A DNA stretch of 64,000 bases from Agromyces flavus (GTDB lineage: Bacteria; Actinomycetota; Actinomycetes; Actinomycetales; Microbacteriaceae): NCBI RefSeq assembly GCF_900104685.1, contig NZ_LT629755.1:62001-126000 (forward strand), written 5' to 3'. Within the stretch, counting starts at the first letter, position 1. Each line of letters opens with the position of its first letter. Under the pieces are notes generated by a model. The model did no database searches, was not told where the DNA came from, and saw nothing but the letters and a program-made list of their open reading frames with translations. Position numbers and translations under genes: made by a program. Shown piece by piece: positions 8,627-16,489 of this stretch.

Positions 8627-10437
8627 GCGCGCTGCGCAGATTCCTCGCCACGATCGCCCTCGGCGTCCTGATCATGGCGGTCGCCGTGGCCGCAGGCATA
8701 CTCGCCAACCCCGACGGTGGCGGAGGCGGCTCCGTCGGCGGCTATGGCGTCGCTTCCGACGACGCCGTGCAGGGCCGGGCGTATCCCGGCAACGCGGAGC
8801 AGGAGGCCGCGCTCGTCGCAGCGGAACGTGGTCGCCTCGACCTCGTGAGCCAAGTGGCGGCGACCGCGCCGTCGAGGATGGAATGGCTCACCGGGCCGTA
8901 CCGGGTCCCCACCGGCCCGGTGCCCACCCTGGTTCTGCCGGCCCGTGAGACGCCCTACTCGCTTGCCGAGCTCGAGGAGCTCGCGCCCGAGAGCGTCACC
9001 ACGCAAGGCGACGGCTCCATCCTGATCCAGGAGAACATCGTCGCGCTGGCAGGCGCCGCGCTCGACCTGACGACGGACGCGGCACTCCGCATGCGGAGTG
9101 GTGCCGATGGGTTCGCCTCGATCGTGACCCTCGGCGGTGGCGTCACCGCGCACGGGACGTCCGACGCACCGCTGGCCGTAACGAGCTTCGACTCGGCCAC
9201 GGGACGCACGGACGTCGACACGTCCGACGGTCGCGCATACTTCCGCGTGGTCGGCGGCACGGTCGATCTGCAGCACGCGTCATTCGAGGATCTCGGGTTC
9301 TGGAGCGGCGACACCGGCGGTCTCGCCCTGACCGGGACGGACAGCCCCGCGCTCAGCGCCCCGACCGAAACCGACGGGAGCACGTCCGAAACGCCCACGC
9401 TCTCCGCCCCCGACGTCAACGCGCTCACCGCAGGACGCGAGCGCCCGGGCGCCGTCAGCGGAACGATCGCGGACGTGACCTCGAAGGGAAACGCCTTCGG
9501 GATGTTCGTGTCGTGGGCGGCCGAGCTGGGAATCACAGGCCTGCGTGTCCACGACAGCTTGGTGGACGGCATCGTATTGAACCGGTCCGTGACCGCCACG
9601 ACCATCGACTCCTCCGAATCGGTCGGCAACGCCGTGGATGGCATCGTCATCGAGCGCTCGAGCTCGGGCATCACGATGACCGGCGTGAACGCATCCCAGA
9701 ACGGTCGCAACGGACTGTCCATCGATGCCCGTCCGCTCGCCCTGGGTCCCAGCCCGCTCGGCTCACCGGCGGTCGAATACGGCGACGTCCACCTCGACAG
9801 CGGCATCATCGCCGACAACGCCGGGTACGGTGTCCGGGTCGACGGCGGAAGCGGTATCTCGGTGACTGACAGCGAGGTCACGGGCAGCGTGGTCGGCATC
9901 GCGGTGGATCACAGCACGTCCGGCGTGGAGATCGCGGCGAACCGCTTCGCGGATCAGTCCCGTCAGGCCCTCACGTTGAGTGGCGGAGTCGACGCCACCG
10001 TGCACGACAACCACATCTCGACCGTCGACACGGGCGTGCGAATCCACAATGCATCCGCCGTGGTCGAAGACAACGAGTTCGCCGGCATCACCAACCATGC
10101 GGTCACGCTTGTCGGCAAGGCCACGGGCGTGCGCGTCACCGGGAACACCTTCGCCGGAAACGGCGCCGCACCCTTCTACGACGACGCCGCGGGCGGGTAC
10201 TTCGCCCGCAACGACGTCGAAGGCTGGGAGCAGCGCGTCACCGCCACGTCCGTGGTTCGCATGATCGCCCAACCGCTGACCATCGTCTGGGCCGCGCTCG
10301 GCGTGCTCCTCCTGCTGACCGCCGTTGCCGGCTACCGGCACCACCGCGGACGAGCCGAACGCGAGGCGGAACGTCGACCACTCACCGAACTCACCCCTGG
10401 AATCATCACCGCCGAGGAACTGAGAGGACGAACGTGA
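8623..10437 (+). CDS. Membrane-anchored right-handed parallel beta-helix protein (NosD-like)
   Basis: 604 residues. One transmembrane helix near the N-terminus (about 8-27) and one near the C-terminus (about 548-566) flank a large extracytoplasmic domain. This has repeating coils rich in N, G, D, S, T and short hydrophobic strands (for example SVGNAVDGIVIERSSSG), typical of parallel beta-helix proteins of the NosD/pectate lyase/C5-epimerase superfamily. Such folds act on acidic polysaccharides as lyases or epimerases. It sits between the synthase and a second beta-helix gene, with 4-base overlaps on both sides, so it probably modifies or exports the same polymer. The catalytic type cannot be decided by eye. 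Confidence 0.82.
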   Translation: MSALRRFLATIALGVLIMAVAVAAGILANPDGGGGGSVGGYGVASDDAVQGRAYPGNAEQEAALVAAERGRLDLVSQVAATAPSRMEWLTGPYRVPTGPVPTLVLPARETPYSLAELEELAPESVTTQGDGSILIQENIVALAGAALDLTTDAALRMRSGADGFASIVTLGGGVTAHGTSDAPLAVTSFDSATGRTDVDTSDGRAYFRVVGGTVDLQHASFEDLGFWSGDTGGLALTGTDSPALSAPTETDGSTSETPTLSAPDVNALTAGRERPGAVSGTIADVTSKGNAFGMFVSWAAELGITGLRVHDSLVDGIVLNRSVTATTIDSSESVGNAVDGIVIERSSSGITMTGVNASQNGRNGLSIDARPLALGPSPLGSPAVEYGDVHLDSGIIADNAGYGVRVDGGSGISVTDSEVTGSVVGIAVDHSTSGVEIAANRFADQSRQALTLSGGVDATVHDNHISTVDTGVRIHNASAVVEDNEFAGITNHAVTLVGKATGVRVTGNTFAGNGAAPFYDDAAGGYFARNDVEGWEQRVTATSVVRMIAQPLTIVWAALGVLLLLTAVAGYRHHRGRAEREAERRPLTELTPGIITAEELRGRT

Positions 10438-11543
10438 TGAACGACGCCCACACCAACCTCGCCCAGCCGCGCATGGCGGCCGCGCCGGGCCGCGGAACGA
10501 TCGTCGCGGTCGTGGTCGTCGTGCTCACGGTGCTCGTCGCCGGAGCGACCGCGATCGGATGGGCCATGACCCAGCGCGGGGGCGATGGCGGCACGAACTC
10601 GGGCGGGGGCTCTGGGGACGACGCGGGAGCCTCCGCCGGTCCGCCGGATGGAGCGGACTGCGCTGAGGCGACGGTCGACGTGACCGACGCCGACGAGCTC
10701 GAATCGGCGCTCGCGGATGCACAGCCCGGCGACATCATCGTGCTCGCGCCGGGGCAGTACGAGGGAAACTTCGTCATGTCGGCCGAGGGCGAGTCGGACG
10801 CGCCGATCACGCTCTGCGGATCTCGCGAGAGCATCCTTGATGGCGGGTCCACCGACGACGGCTACGTCGTCCACCTCGACGGCGCGAGTCACTGGGTGCT
10901 GCAGGGCTTCACGGTCCGGAACGGACAGAAGGGCGTGATGGCGGATGGCACGACCGGCACCGTCATCCGCGACCTCGCCGTCTCGCACATCGGTGACGAG
11001 GCTATCCACCTCCGGGCCGCAAGCAGCGATAACCAGGTGCTGAACAACACCGTCAGCGACACCGGCCTGCGCAAGCCGAAGTTCGGCGAGGGCATCTACA
11101 TCGGCACGGCGGAATCGAACTGGTGCGACATCAGCGGCTGCGAGCCCGACGCCAGCGACCGCAACCTGGTCGAGGGCAACGCCATCTCGGCGACCACGTC
11201 GGAGAGCGTCGACATCAAGGAGGGCACCTCCGACGGCGTGCTTCGCGACAACTCGTTCGACGGCTCCGAGCTGGTCGAGGCCGACTCCTGGGTCGACGTA
11301 AAGGGCAACGGATGGCAGATCGAGGGCAACACCGGCACCGCCTCGCCCGCGGACGGCTTCCAGACCCACGAGATCGTCGACGGCTGGGGTGACCACAACG
11401 TCTTCCGTGCCAACTCCGCCGACCTGGACAGCGCGGGCCTCGGCTTCTCACTCAAGCCCGAGCGCGACAACGTGCTGACCTGCGACAACACCGTCACCGG
11501 ATCGGAGGCCGAACTCAGCAACGTCGAGTGCCGCGACGAGTGA
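10434..11543 (+). CDS. Second membrane-anchored parallel beta-helix protein
   Basis: 369 residues: N-terminal membrane anchor (about 22-44), a Gly/Ser/Asp linker, then a beta-helix domain that opens with a D-A-D-E-L-x-x-A-L segment and P-G-D-I-I-V-L-x-P-G-x-Y, the entry coil seen in polysaccharide lyase family 6 and mannuronan-epimerase-like proteins. Cysteine pairs near residues 63 and 120, and later C-D-I-S-G-C, may form disulfides outside the cell. Translation is coupled to the upstream beta-helix gene by a 4-base overlap. A lyase or C5-epimerase acting on the polymer made by the GT2 synthase is the most economical role; this is inference. Confidence 0.82.
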   Translation: MMNDAHTNLAQPRMAAAPGRGTIVAVVVVVLTVLVAGATAIGWAMTQRGGDGGTNSGGGSGDDAGASAGPPDGADCAEATVDVTDADELESALADAQPGDIIVLAPGQYEGNFVMSAEGESDAPITLCGSRESILDGGSTDDGYVVHLDGASHWVLQGFTVRNGQKGVMADGTTGTVIRDLAVSHIGDEAIHLRAASSDNQVLNNTVSDTGLRKPKFGEGIYIGTAESNWCDISGCEPDASDRNLVEGNAISATTSESVDIKEGTSDGVLRDNSFDGSELVEADSWVDVKGNGWQIEGNTGTASPADGFQTHEIVDGWGDHNVFRANSADLDSAGLGFSLKPERDNVLTCDNTVTGSEAELSNVECRDE

Positions 11544-11602
11544 TCGGCACACTCAGGACCCGATGCGGTCGACACCGCACCTGAACAGCAGTAGGAGGAA
11601 CA

Positions 11603-12997
11603 ATGTCCACCCGATACACCGACCCCGTCGCCCATCCCATCGCCGAGCACCCGCGGATCACCGTCGTCGGCGTCGGCTACCTCGGCGCCACCCACGCCGT
11701 CTGCATGGCCGCGCTCGGCTTCGACGTCCTCGGCGTCGACGTCGACGAGGACAAGGTCGCCGAGCTCGCCGCCGGCCGCGTGCCGTTCTTCGAGCCGGGA
11801 CTCCAGGAGAAGCTGTCCGAGATGCTCGCCGAAGGCCGGCTCTCGTTCACGACCGACTTCGATCGAGCCGCCGACTTCGGCGACGTGCACTTCGTGTGCG
11901 TCGGCACGCCGCAATCCGACGATTCGGACGCCGCCGACCTCACCTTCGTCGAGAGCGCGTTCGAGGCGCTCGCCACGCGCATCCGCAGCAAAGCGCTGCT
12001 CGTCGGCAAGTCCACCGTGCCCATCGGCACGGCCGACCGCCTCACGCGCATGGTGGCCGCGCGCTCGCCCATCGGCGCGGACCTCGAGCTGGCGTGGAAC
12101 CCCGAGTTCCTCCGCGAGGGCTTCGCCGTCGAGGACACGCTGCACCCCGACCGGCTCGTGTTCGGCGTCGCGTCGGAGTGGGCCGAGCGCCAACTCCGTG
12201 CCGTGTACGCCCCGATCCTCGAGGAGGACACGCCGCTCGTCGTCGCCGACCTCCCGACGGCCGAGCTGGTCAAGGTCGCGGCCAACTCGTTCCTCGCGAC
12301 GAAGATCTCGTACATCAACGCCATGGCCGAGGTCTGCGAGGCGACGGGTGCGGACGTCGACCTGCTCGCCGAGGCGCTCTCCTTCGACGACCGCATCGGC
12401 GGACGCTTCCTGAAGCCCGGCCTCGGGTTCGGCGGCGGATGCCTTCCGAAGGACATCCGCGCGTTCGCCCACCGTGCCGACGAGCTCGGTGTCGGCGATG
12501 CCGTGGCGTTCTTGCACGAAGTGGATGAGATCAACACGCGGCGCAGGCTGCGGCTCGTCGACCTGGTGCGCGAACTGGCCGGCGGCGACCTGGAGGGGAC
12601 GCGTGTCGCCGCACTGGGCGCCGCGTTCAAGCCGAACTCCGATGACGTGCGCGACGCGCCTGCCCTCGACGTCGCCCGAATGCTCTCGCTCGAGGGCGCC
12701 GAGGTCGTGGTGTACGACCCCGAGGCCAACGAGAATGCACACCGCACCTATCCAGATCTCGACTACGTCGACTCGCTGGAGGAGGCGGTCACCGATGCCG
12801 AGGTGGTGGCCCTGCTCACCGAATGGGACGAGTTCGGTGAGGCGGACCCGTTCGCTTTGGGCGAACTGGTCAACACCCGTCGCATCGTCGACGGCCGTCA
12901 CGCACTCGATGCAGACAAGTACCGGGACGCCGGGTGGGAGTACCGTGCGCTCGGTCAGCCGGCCGAGCCCGAGGTGAGGGTCTCGTTGGCTCGCTGA
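11603..12997 (+). CDS. ugd: UDP-glucose 6-dehydrogenase
   Basis: 464 residues. The N-terminal NAD-binding motif VVGVGYLGATH (about 23-33), the E-P-G-L substrate segment preceded by P-F-F, and the catalytic cysteine motif GGGCLPKD (Cys near 279) identify the UDP-glucose/GDP-mannose dehydrogenase family. The P-F-F-E-P-G-L form favours UDP-glucose over GDP-mannose. The enzyme makes UDP-glucuronate from UDP-glucose with two NAD+. The start has AGGAGGA six bases upstream. Fourth gene of the polysaccharide cassette, 59 nt after the second beta-helix gene: it would supply the sugar donor for the GT2 synthase. Confidence 0.9.
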   Translation: MSTRYTDPVAHPIAEHPRITVVGVGYLGATHAVCMAALGFDVLGVDVDEDKVAELAAGRVPFFEPGLQEKLSEMLAEGRLSFTTDFDRAADFGDVHFVCVGTPQSDDSDAADLTFVESAFEALATRIRSKALLVGKSTVPIGTADRLTRMVAARSPIGADLELAWNPEFLREGFAVEDTLHPDRLVFGVASEWAERQLRAVYAPILEEDTPLVVADLPTAELVKVAANSFLATKISYINAMAEVCEATGADVDLLAEALSFDDRIGGRFLKPGLGFGGGCLPKDIRAFAHRADELGVGDAVAFLHEVDEINTRRRLRLVDLVRELAGGDLEGTRVAALGAAFKPNSDDVRDAPALDVARMLSLEGAEVVVYDPEANENAHRTYPDLDYVDSLEEAVTDAEVVALLTEWDEFGEADPFALGELVNTRRIVDGRHALDADKYRDAGWEYRALGQPAEPEVRVSLAR

Positions 12998-13024
12998 GGT
13001 GGATGGGAGTCAGAGGAGAGTGCG

Positions 13025-13480
13025 ATGACGACGACGGAGCGATGGCTGGCCCTGGCGGAAGTCTACGACGGCGCGGGCACGCCCGACCTCGGCAAGACGC
13101 CTGCGTTGCGATTCCAGCTCGTCGCAGGGGGGCCGAAGAGCATCGGCCTCCCCGCCTACCTCGGCTTCCTGTTCTACACGCCGGGAAACCGCGGAACGGG
13201 TGTGTTCCACGGAGTCGGCCACGCGATCGCCGCAGACCACGCCGGGCAGCCCCATGAGCTCGCAGGTCACGCGTCGCACGCGCCAGTCGTGAAGGTAGCG
13301 ATCTCCCTTCGCACACCGGGCGAGGTGATCGGTCGAGTCGTGTTCTGCGACTTGGACGCCCAGACGGGCGGACCCGGTCGCGAACAGGTGCATTTCGAGG
13401 GACTGGTAGACGGACAGGTGATTTCGACCGGATCGGACAGCTTCAGCCTGACCCTGTACCGAACGACCCTCGGCAACTAG
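13025..13480 (+). CDS. Hypothetical protein downstream of ugd
   Basis: 151 residues, no membrane segment or signal peptide, beta-rich and Gly rich. A GGAGAG site sits before the ATG and the gap to ugd is only 27 nt, so it is probably the last gene of the exopolysaccharide operon. I recognise no domain. The G-K-T at residues 22-24 lies outside a P-loop context and means nothing by itself. It could be an auxiliary factor of the cassette or unrelated. Confidence 0.6.
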   Translation: MTTTERWLALAEVYDGAGTPDLGKTPALRFQLVAGGPKSIGLPAYLGFLFYTPGNRGTGVFHGVGHAIAADHAGQPHELAGHASHAPVVKVAISLRTPGEVIGRVVFCDLDAQTGGPGREQVHFEGLVDGQVISTGSDSFSLTLYRTTLGN

Positions 13481-13496
13481 CGAAGGCAGGACTCCA

Positions 13497-13664
13497 TCAG
13501 GCGGGTCCCGACATTGAGCTTCGGCGACCCCCGCTCGCCATGACTCGCCGCGTCCGGCGCGACGAGCGCGACCTCCAGATCGCGACCATCGCCGCGATCA
13601 GCCCGATGAGTACCGCTGCGACGAACGGGCCGACGACGGCCAGGATAAGCAGTACGTCCGTCAT
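13497..13664 (-). CDS. Putative small single-pass membrane protein
   Basis: 55 residues starting MTDVLLILAVVGPF: one strong hydrophobic helix (residues 3-29) followed by a basic, Ser/Arg-rich tail. GAGG lies about 10 bases before the ATG at 13664. It is convergent with the 13025 gene. The hydrophobic profile supports a real gene, but short high-GC frames can mislead; no function assigned. Confidence 0.4.
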   Translation of the reverse strand: MTDVLLILAVVGPFVAAVLIGLIAAMVAIWRSRSSRRTRRVMASGGRRSSMSGPA

Positions 13665-13707
13665 TGAAGTGGTCCCTCTGCAGAGGGGCGCCGGCCATTC
13701 CGCATCT

Positions 13708-14832
13708 TCACGAGCTCGGTAGGGGATCAGGCTCGGCCGAAGCGTCCCGCTCAAGAAGGGGACGACGTGCGGGCCCCTTGACTGCGGCGGCGTCGGGGTA
13801 TGGTCGATCGAGGCGGCGCCGCTCCCGAAGGAGTTCGGTGAACAGGTCGATGTACTCCGCCGCCATTCTGGTGTCGGAGAACCGCGTCTCTGCGGCCTGT
13901 CGGCACGCGCCCCGGTCCAGGTCGGCGGCTCGCGAGAGCGCCTCGGCCAATTCCCTTGGGGCGGACCGGACGAACCCGGTGCGACCTTCTTCGACGATCT
14001 CCTGCACCGACCCGCGCGGCGTCGCCACCACGGGTGAACCGGTCGCCAGGGCCTCGATCATCACGAGGCCGAACGGCTCGTCCCATTGGATCGGGTTCAG
14101 CAGCGCGCACGAGTTGCCCATGAGCTCGTACTTCTCCTCGGCGGTCAGCTCGCCGAGATATTCGGCGTTCCTGCCCAGTCGCGGCCGAACGACCTCCTCG
14201 AAGTACTCCTCCTCGGCCGGCTCCTGCATCTTCGCCGCGATCCGAAGCGGGATTCCGGCGATCTCCGCGGCGTTGATCGCCTCGGGAATCCCCTTCGACG
14301 CGTGCATCCGGCCGACGAAGCAGGCGGCGTCGCCGCCCGGTCCGATCGGCACGTCACCGACCCGGATTCCGTGATGGATGACGCGGGTGATGGGCACCGG
14401 CCCCGCAAGAGAGGCCTGGTTGTGCGAGATCGCGACGAACGACACATCCGCACTGGCGTTGAGGTAGAGCTCCTGCTCGAGCGGGATCAGCGGGCCGTGC
14501 GCGACCGTGACCACCGGCACCGTGGTCTCGGCCTTCGACAGGACCGGACCCGCGAGCGTGTTGTCGAGGATCACGTCCACGTCCTTCAGGCCGGCGAACG
14601 CCCGCAACAGGTGCCGGAGCTCGTGCGCGGTGACGCCCATGGTCTCGGGGTCGGACGGCTCGAACCCGTCGAGTCGTGGCACGGAGGAGGTGCTGTCGTC
14701 GGATGCCGCGAGCACGACGTCCTGGCCGGCTTCCTGCAAGGCGCGGGCAAGCGTGTCGATGAACGACTCGATACCGCCGTACGCGTCCGGGGGGATCGGG
14801 ATCCATGGCGGAGCGATGATGCCAATTCTCAT
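13708..14832 (-). CDS. Family 4 glycosyltransferase
   Basis: 374 residues with two Rossmann-like halves (GT-B fold). The N-terminal half opens RIGIIAPPWIPIPP followed by a glycine-rich Y-G-G-I-E acceptor loop; the C-terminal half has the donor motif E-P-F-G-L-V-M-I-E (the E-x7-E of GT4) and the following A-x-G-x-P-V-V-A segment. GT4 enzymes are retaining and use nucleotide sugars. The start at 14832 is chosen because the homologous N-terminus begins there and AAGGGG precedes it; the frame extends to 14907 without support. Converges on the exopolysaccharide operon and may contribute to a cell-surface glycan. Confidence 0.85.
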   Translation of the reverse strand: MRIGIIAPPWIPIPPDAYGGIESFIDTLARALQEAGQDVVLAASDDSTSSVPRLDGFEPSDPETMGVTAHELRHLLRAFAGLKDVDVILDNTLAGPVLSKAETTVPVVTVAHGPLIPLEQELYLNASADVSFVAISHNQASLAGPVPITRVIHHGIRVGDVPIGPGGDAACFVGRMHASKGIPEAINAAEIAGIPLRIAAKMQEPAEEEYFEEVVRPRLGRNAEYLGELTAEEKYELMGNSCALLNPIQWDEPFGLVMIEALATGSPVVATPRGSVQEIVEEGRTGFVRSAPRELAEALSRAADLDRGACRQAAETRFSDTRMAAEYIDLFTELLRERRRLDRPYPDAAAVKGPARRPLLERDASAEPDPLPSS

Positions 14833-15173
14833 TTCGGGCCCCTTCGGGTCGGCCCCTGTCGCCGAGAGATCCGCGCGTGGGCAGTGAGCGGATCGGGCTG
14901 TGCTCAACGGTAGGCGCCCGGGGCGCTCGCGAGACAGGGATTGACGGTTCGCCAGTGTCGGGCTAGCCGCTTACCGTGGTGGTCGTCCGCGATGGGAGCC
15001 CGCCGGGCCCGTCAATCCCTTGAGCGGGTCGATGCCGCGAGGTTGACTGGCCTCGCTGGTGACGGATTGGGGTAGTCGCCGGCAGGGGAACATAGGCGGA
15101 TCTGGGCTGGGGCTCAGGTCCGCCGCTCCATGCGTGACGGCAGCTCCGGTCTCGTCGTTCATCCTGACAAAAT
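14833..15173. other. Intergenic region upstream of the GT4 gene
   Basis: About 340 bases without a supported gene. It should hold the promoter of the GT4 gene (leftward), but no clear -10/-35 pair was recognised. Confidence 0.4.
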
Positions 15174-15206
15174 CCGCCGCCCCGAGGAGTGTGCTCGGGG
15201 CGGCGG
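15174..15206 (-). terminator. Rho-independent terminator of the PRC-barrel gene
   Basis: A perfect 13-bp GC-rich stem (CCGCCGCCCCGAG against CTCGGGGCGGCGG) with a 7-nt loop, followed on the minus strand by ATTTTG. It lies 20 nt past the stop of the gene ending at 15227. Confidence 0.75.
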
Positions 15207-15226
15207 TTGGATCAGCGTGAGTGTTA

Positions 15227-15586
15227 CTAACGGTAGAGGCCGCTGTAGTAGCCGCCGACCCGCTCGCGATATTCGGGGTCATCCCACGTCGCGCCCTCGT
15301 CGAGTTCGGGCGAGTTCTTGATCTGATCCTTCGTCAGGTCCACGTAGACCTTCCGGTCGGCATCGTCGACGCGGTCGATCGTGCCTGCCGGAAGCAGGAC
15401 CTTGCGACCGAAGATCCACGGGCCCGTGTCGACGACGATCCGGCTCGCGCCGACGTCGTAACTCGCCCGGTCCACTTTCCCGATGTGACCGTCGGTCGCA
15501 TGTACCTCGTACCCCACGACGTCCGCGCTCTGCGCCGAGCGCGCCGCGGATGTGCGGTACGTCCAGGCATCCCATGTGGAGCTCAT
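15227..15586 (-). CDS. PRC-barrel domain protein
   Basis: 119 residues. The middle (residues 25-85) fits the PRC-barrel: V-G-Y-E-V-x-x-x-D-G-x-I-G-K-V-D, then a W-I-F-G-R-K-V-L-L-P segment. The C-terminus adds a Y-R-E-R-V-G-G-Y-Y tail seen in actinobacterial stress-associated members. PRC-barrel proteins are small beta-barrels linked to RNA processing, photosynthetic reaction centres or stress; the role here is unknown. The ATG at 15586 follows GGGAGGAG. Single-gene unit with its own terminator. Confidence 0.85.
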   Translation of the reverse strand: MSSTWDAWTYRTSAARSAQSADVVGYEVHATDGHIGKVDRASYDVGASRIVVDTGPWIFGRKVLLPAGTIDRVDDADRKVYVDLTKDQIKNSPELDEGATWDDPEYRERVGGYYSGLYR

Positions 15587-15727
15587 GACTCCTCCCTTCG
15601 CCGGCACCTCTGAGGGTGCTGGATCGTGATGGGTTTGGGACGACCGTACGTCGCGCCCGAGCGCGGTTGAAGAGGGTTGACAGCTCCAGCGGCCCGTTCC
15701 TGGCTCACGCCTGACTGCTGGGGGTGG

Positions 15728-15988
15728 CTAGATCACGGAAGTGCGGAGCCCGGGTCGCGCTCGATGTCGGGCCGGGTGGAGGTCGCGGTGGGCTGGCCGG
15801 CGACCGGGATGGTGGTGGACGCCTGGCTGGGCAGCGGGGTACCCCTGCGCTTCGGCCTTGATCCGCGGCGCTTCCTCCTCTGCCTTCGAGAGGTAGCGCT
15901 CCCAACGCTGCTGCATCGGGCGGATGAGCCCGCCGCCCACACCGACGATGATCACGCCCGCGATTGCGGCGAGCACGGCGATCAGGAT
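15728..15988 (-). pseudogene. Small membrane protein with apparent frameshift
   Basis: The frame ending at 15728 gives a hydrophobic helix (A-V-L-A-A-I-A-G-V-I-I-V-G-V) and a natural-looking helix R-W-E-R-Y-L-S-K-A-E-E-E-A-P, but then turns into H/R/P-rich nonsense. The neighbouring frame picks up a normal Thr/Pro/Ser-rich tail (T-P-L-P-S-Q-A-S-T-T-I-P-V-A) ending at a stop at 15733. The switch falls at a GGGG run near 15839. So either a one-base indel disrupted the gene or there is a sequencing error. The only start seen is GTG at 15976. Function unknown. Confidence 0.4.
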
Positions 15989-16014
15989 CGGCGTGGGTGA
16001 CCGTGACGGCGATG

Positions 16015-16124
16015 CCCAACTGCCGCGGATCGTGAAGCAAGAACGTGGGTACCTCAGCCACGAGCAGGTAGGGCGCCTCGCGGACGCCGTAGGGAAGAAT
16101 GGTGATGTCGTTCTCTACTGGTGA
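16015..16124 (+). pseudogene. Tyrosine recombinase fragment
   Basis: About 36 residues in one frame read LPRIVKQERGYLSHEQVGRL, then A-D-A-V-G-K-N-G-D-V-V-L-Y-W and a stop. This matches the start of the catalytic domain of phage-type integrases (x-Y-L-T-H-x-E-V-x-x-L-A-D-A), just before the first catalytic arginine. The rest of the gene is absent. It lies on the chromosomal side of the left attachment site, so it is probably a relic of an earlier integration at the same tRNA-Phe locus. Confidence 0.5.
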
Positions 16125-16156
16125 CCAGCAGGTTGCTGGCCGCCTTCGGAGACGCG

Positions 16157-16182
16157 AAGACCCCCGGCGGACCGGGGGTCTT
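16157..16182 (-). terminator. Former terminator of tRNA-Phe, displaced by the island
   Basis: An 11-bp stem (AAGACCCCCGG / CCGGGGGTCTT) with a CGGA loop, directly beyond the tRNA-Phe 3' remnant. Before integration it would have ended the tRNA transcript. A similar hairpin now sits next to the intact tRNA at 26261-26284. Confidence 0.6.
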
Positions 16183-16200
16183 CATCTTCATCTGTGGCTA

Positions 16201-16237
16201 CGACCGGCATCGATCCGGTGACCTTTCGATTTTCAGT
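16201..16237 (-). repeat. Left attachment site (tRNA-Phe 3' remnant)
   Basis: A 37-bp exact duplicate of the tRNA-Phe anticodon loop to T-arm region, with a further near-match to 16193. It is not a functional tRNA because the 5' half is missing. One base in its acceptor stretch differs from the intact gene (16200). Confidence 0.85.
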
Positions 16238-16337
16238 GAGCCTGGGCGGTTCTCACTCAATTCCTATGGTTGCGATATCGCGCTGATCAGGGATTCTTCG
16301 AAACGGTCACAGTTGGTTTCAGATGGTTTTCGCTCAT

Positions 16338-16358
16338 TTAATGGCACATTAATGGCAC
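16338..16358 (+). repeat. 21-bp direct repeat inside left end (putative integrase arm site)
   Basis: Identical to 26198-26218 near the other end. It contains the unit TTAATGGCAC twice in tandem. It lies about 100 bp inside the left core site, in the same orientation as the right copy. Its position suggests arm-type binding sites for the integrase or excisionase. Confidence 0.55.
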
Positions 16359-16489
16359 AGATTTCGGTGTCGGCGGGTCTCGTGGCGACGGAAGTCCGGC
16401 GCCGGATCAAGGCGTGTTGCCAAAGGGCGCACGGTGAGTGATCTGGCCGTTTGCGGCCGCGCAGCTGGAGCCATTCGAGGGTTTGGTGT

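Noticed and set aside
16121..16441. 106-residue frame across the left attachment site
   Set aside because: It is only a translation of the tRNA remnant, hairpin and repeat; no start signal or domain.
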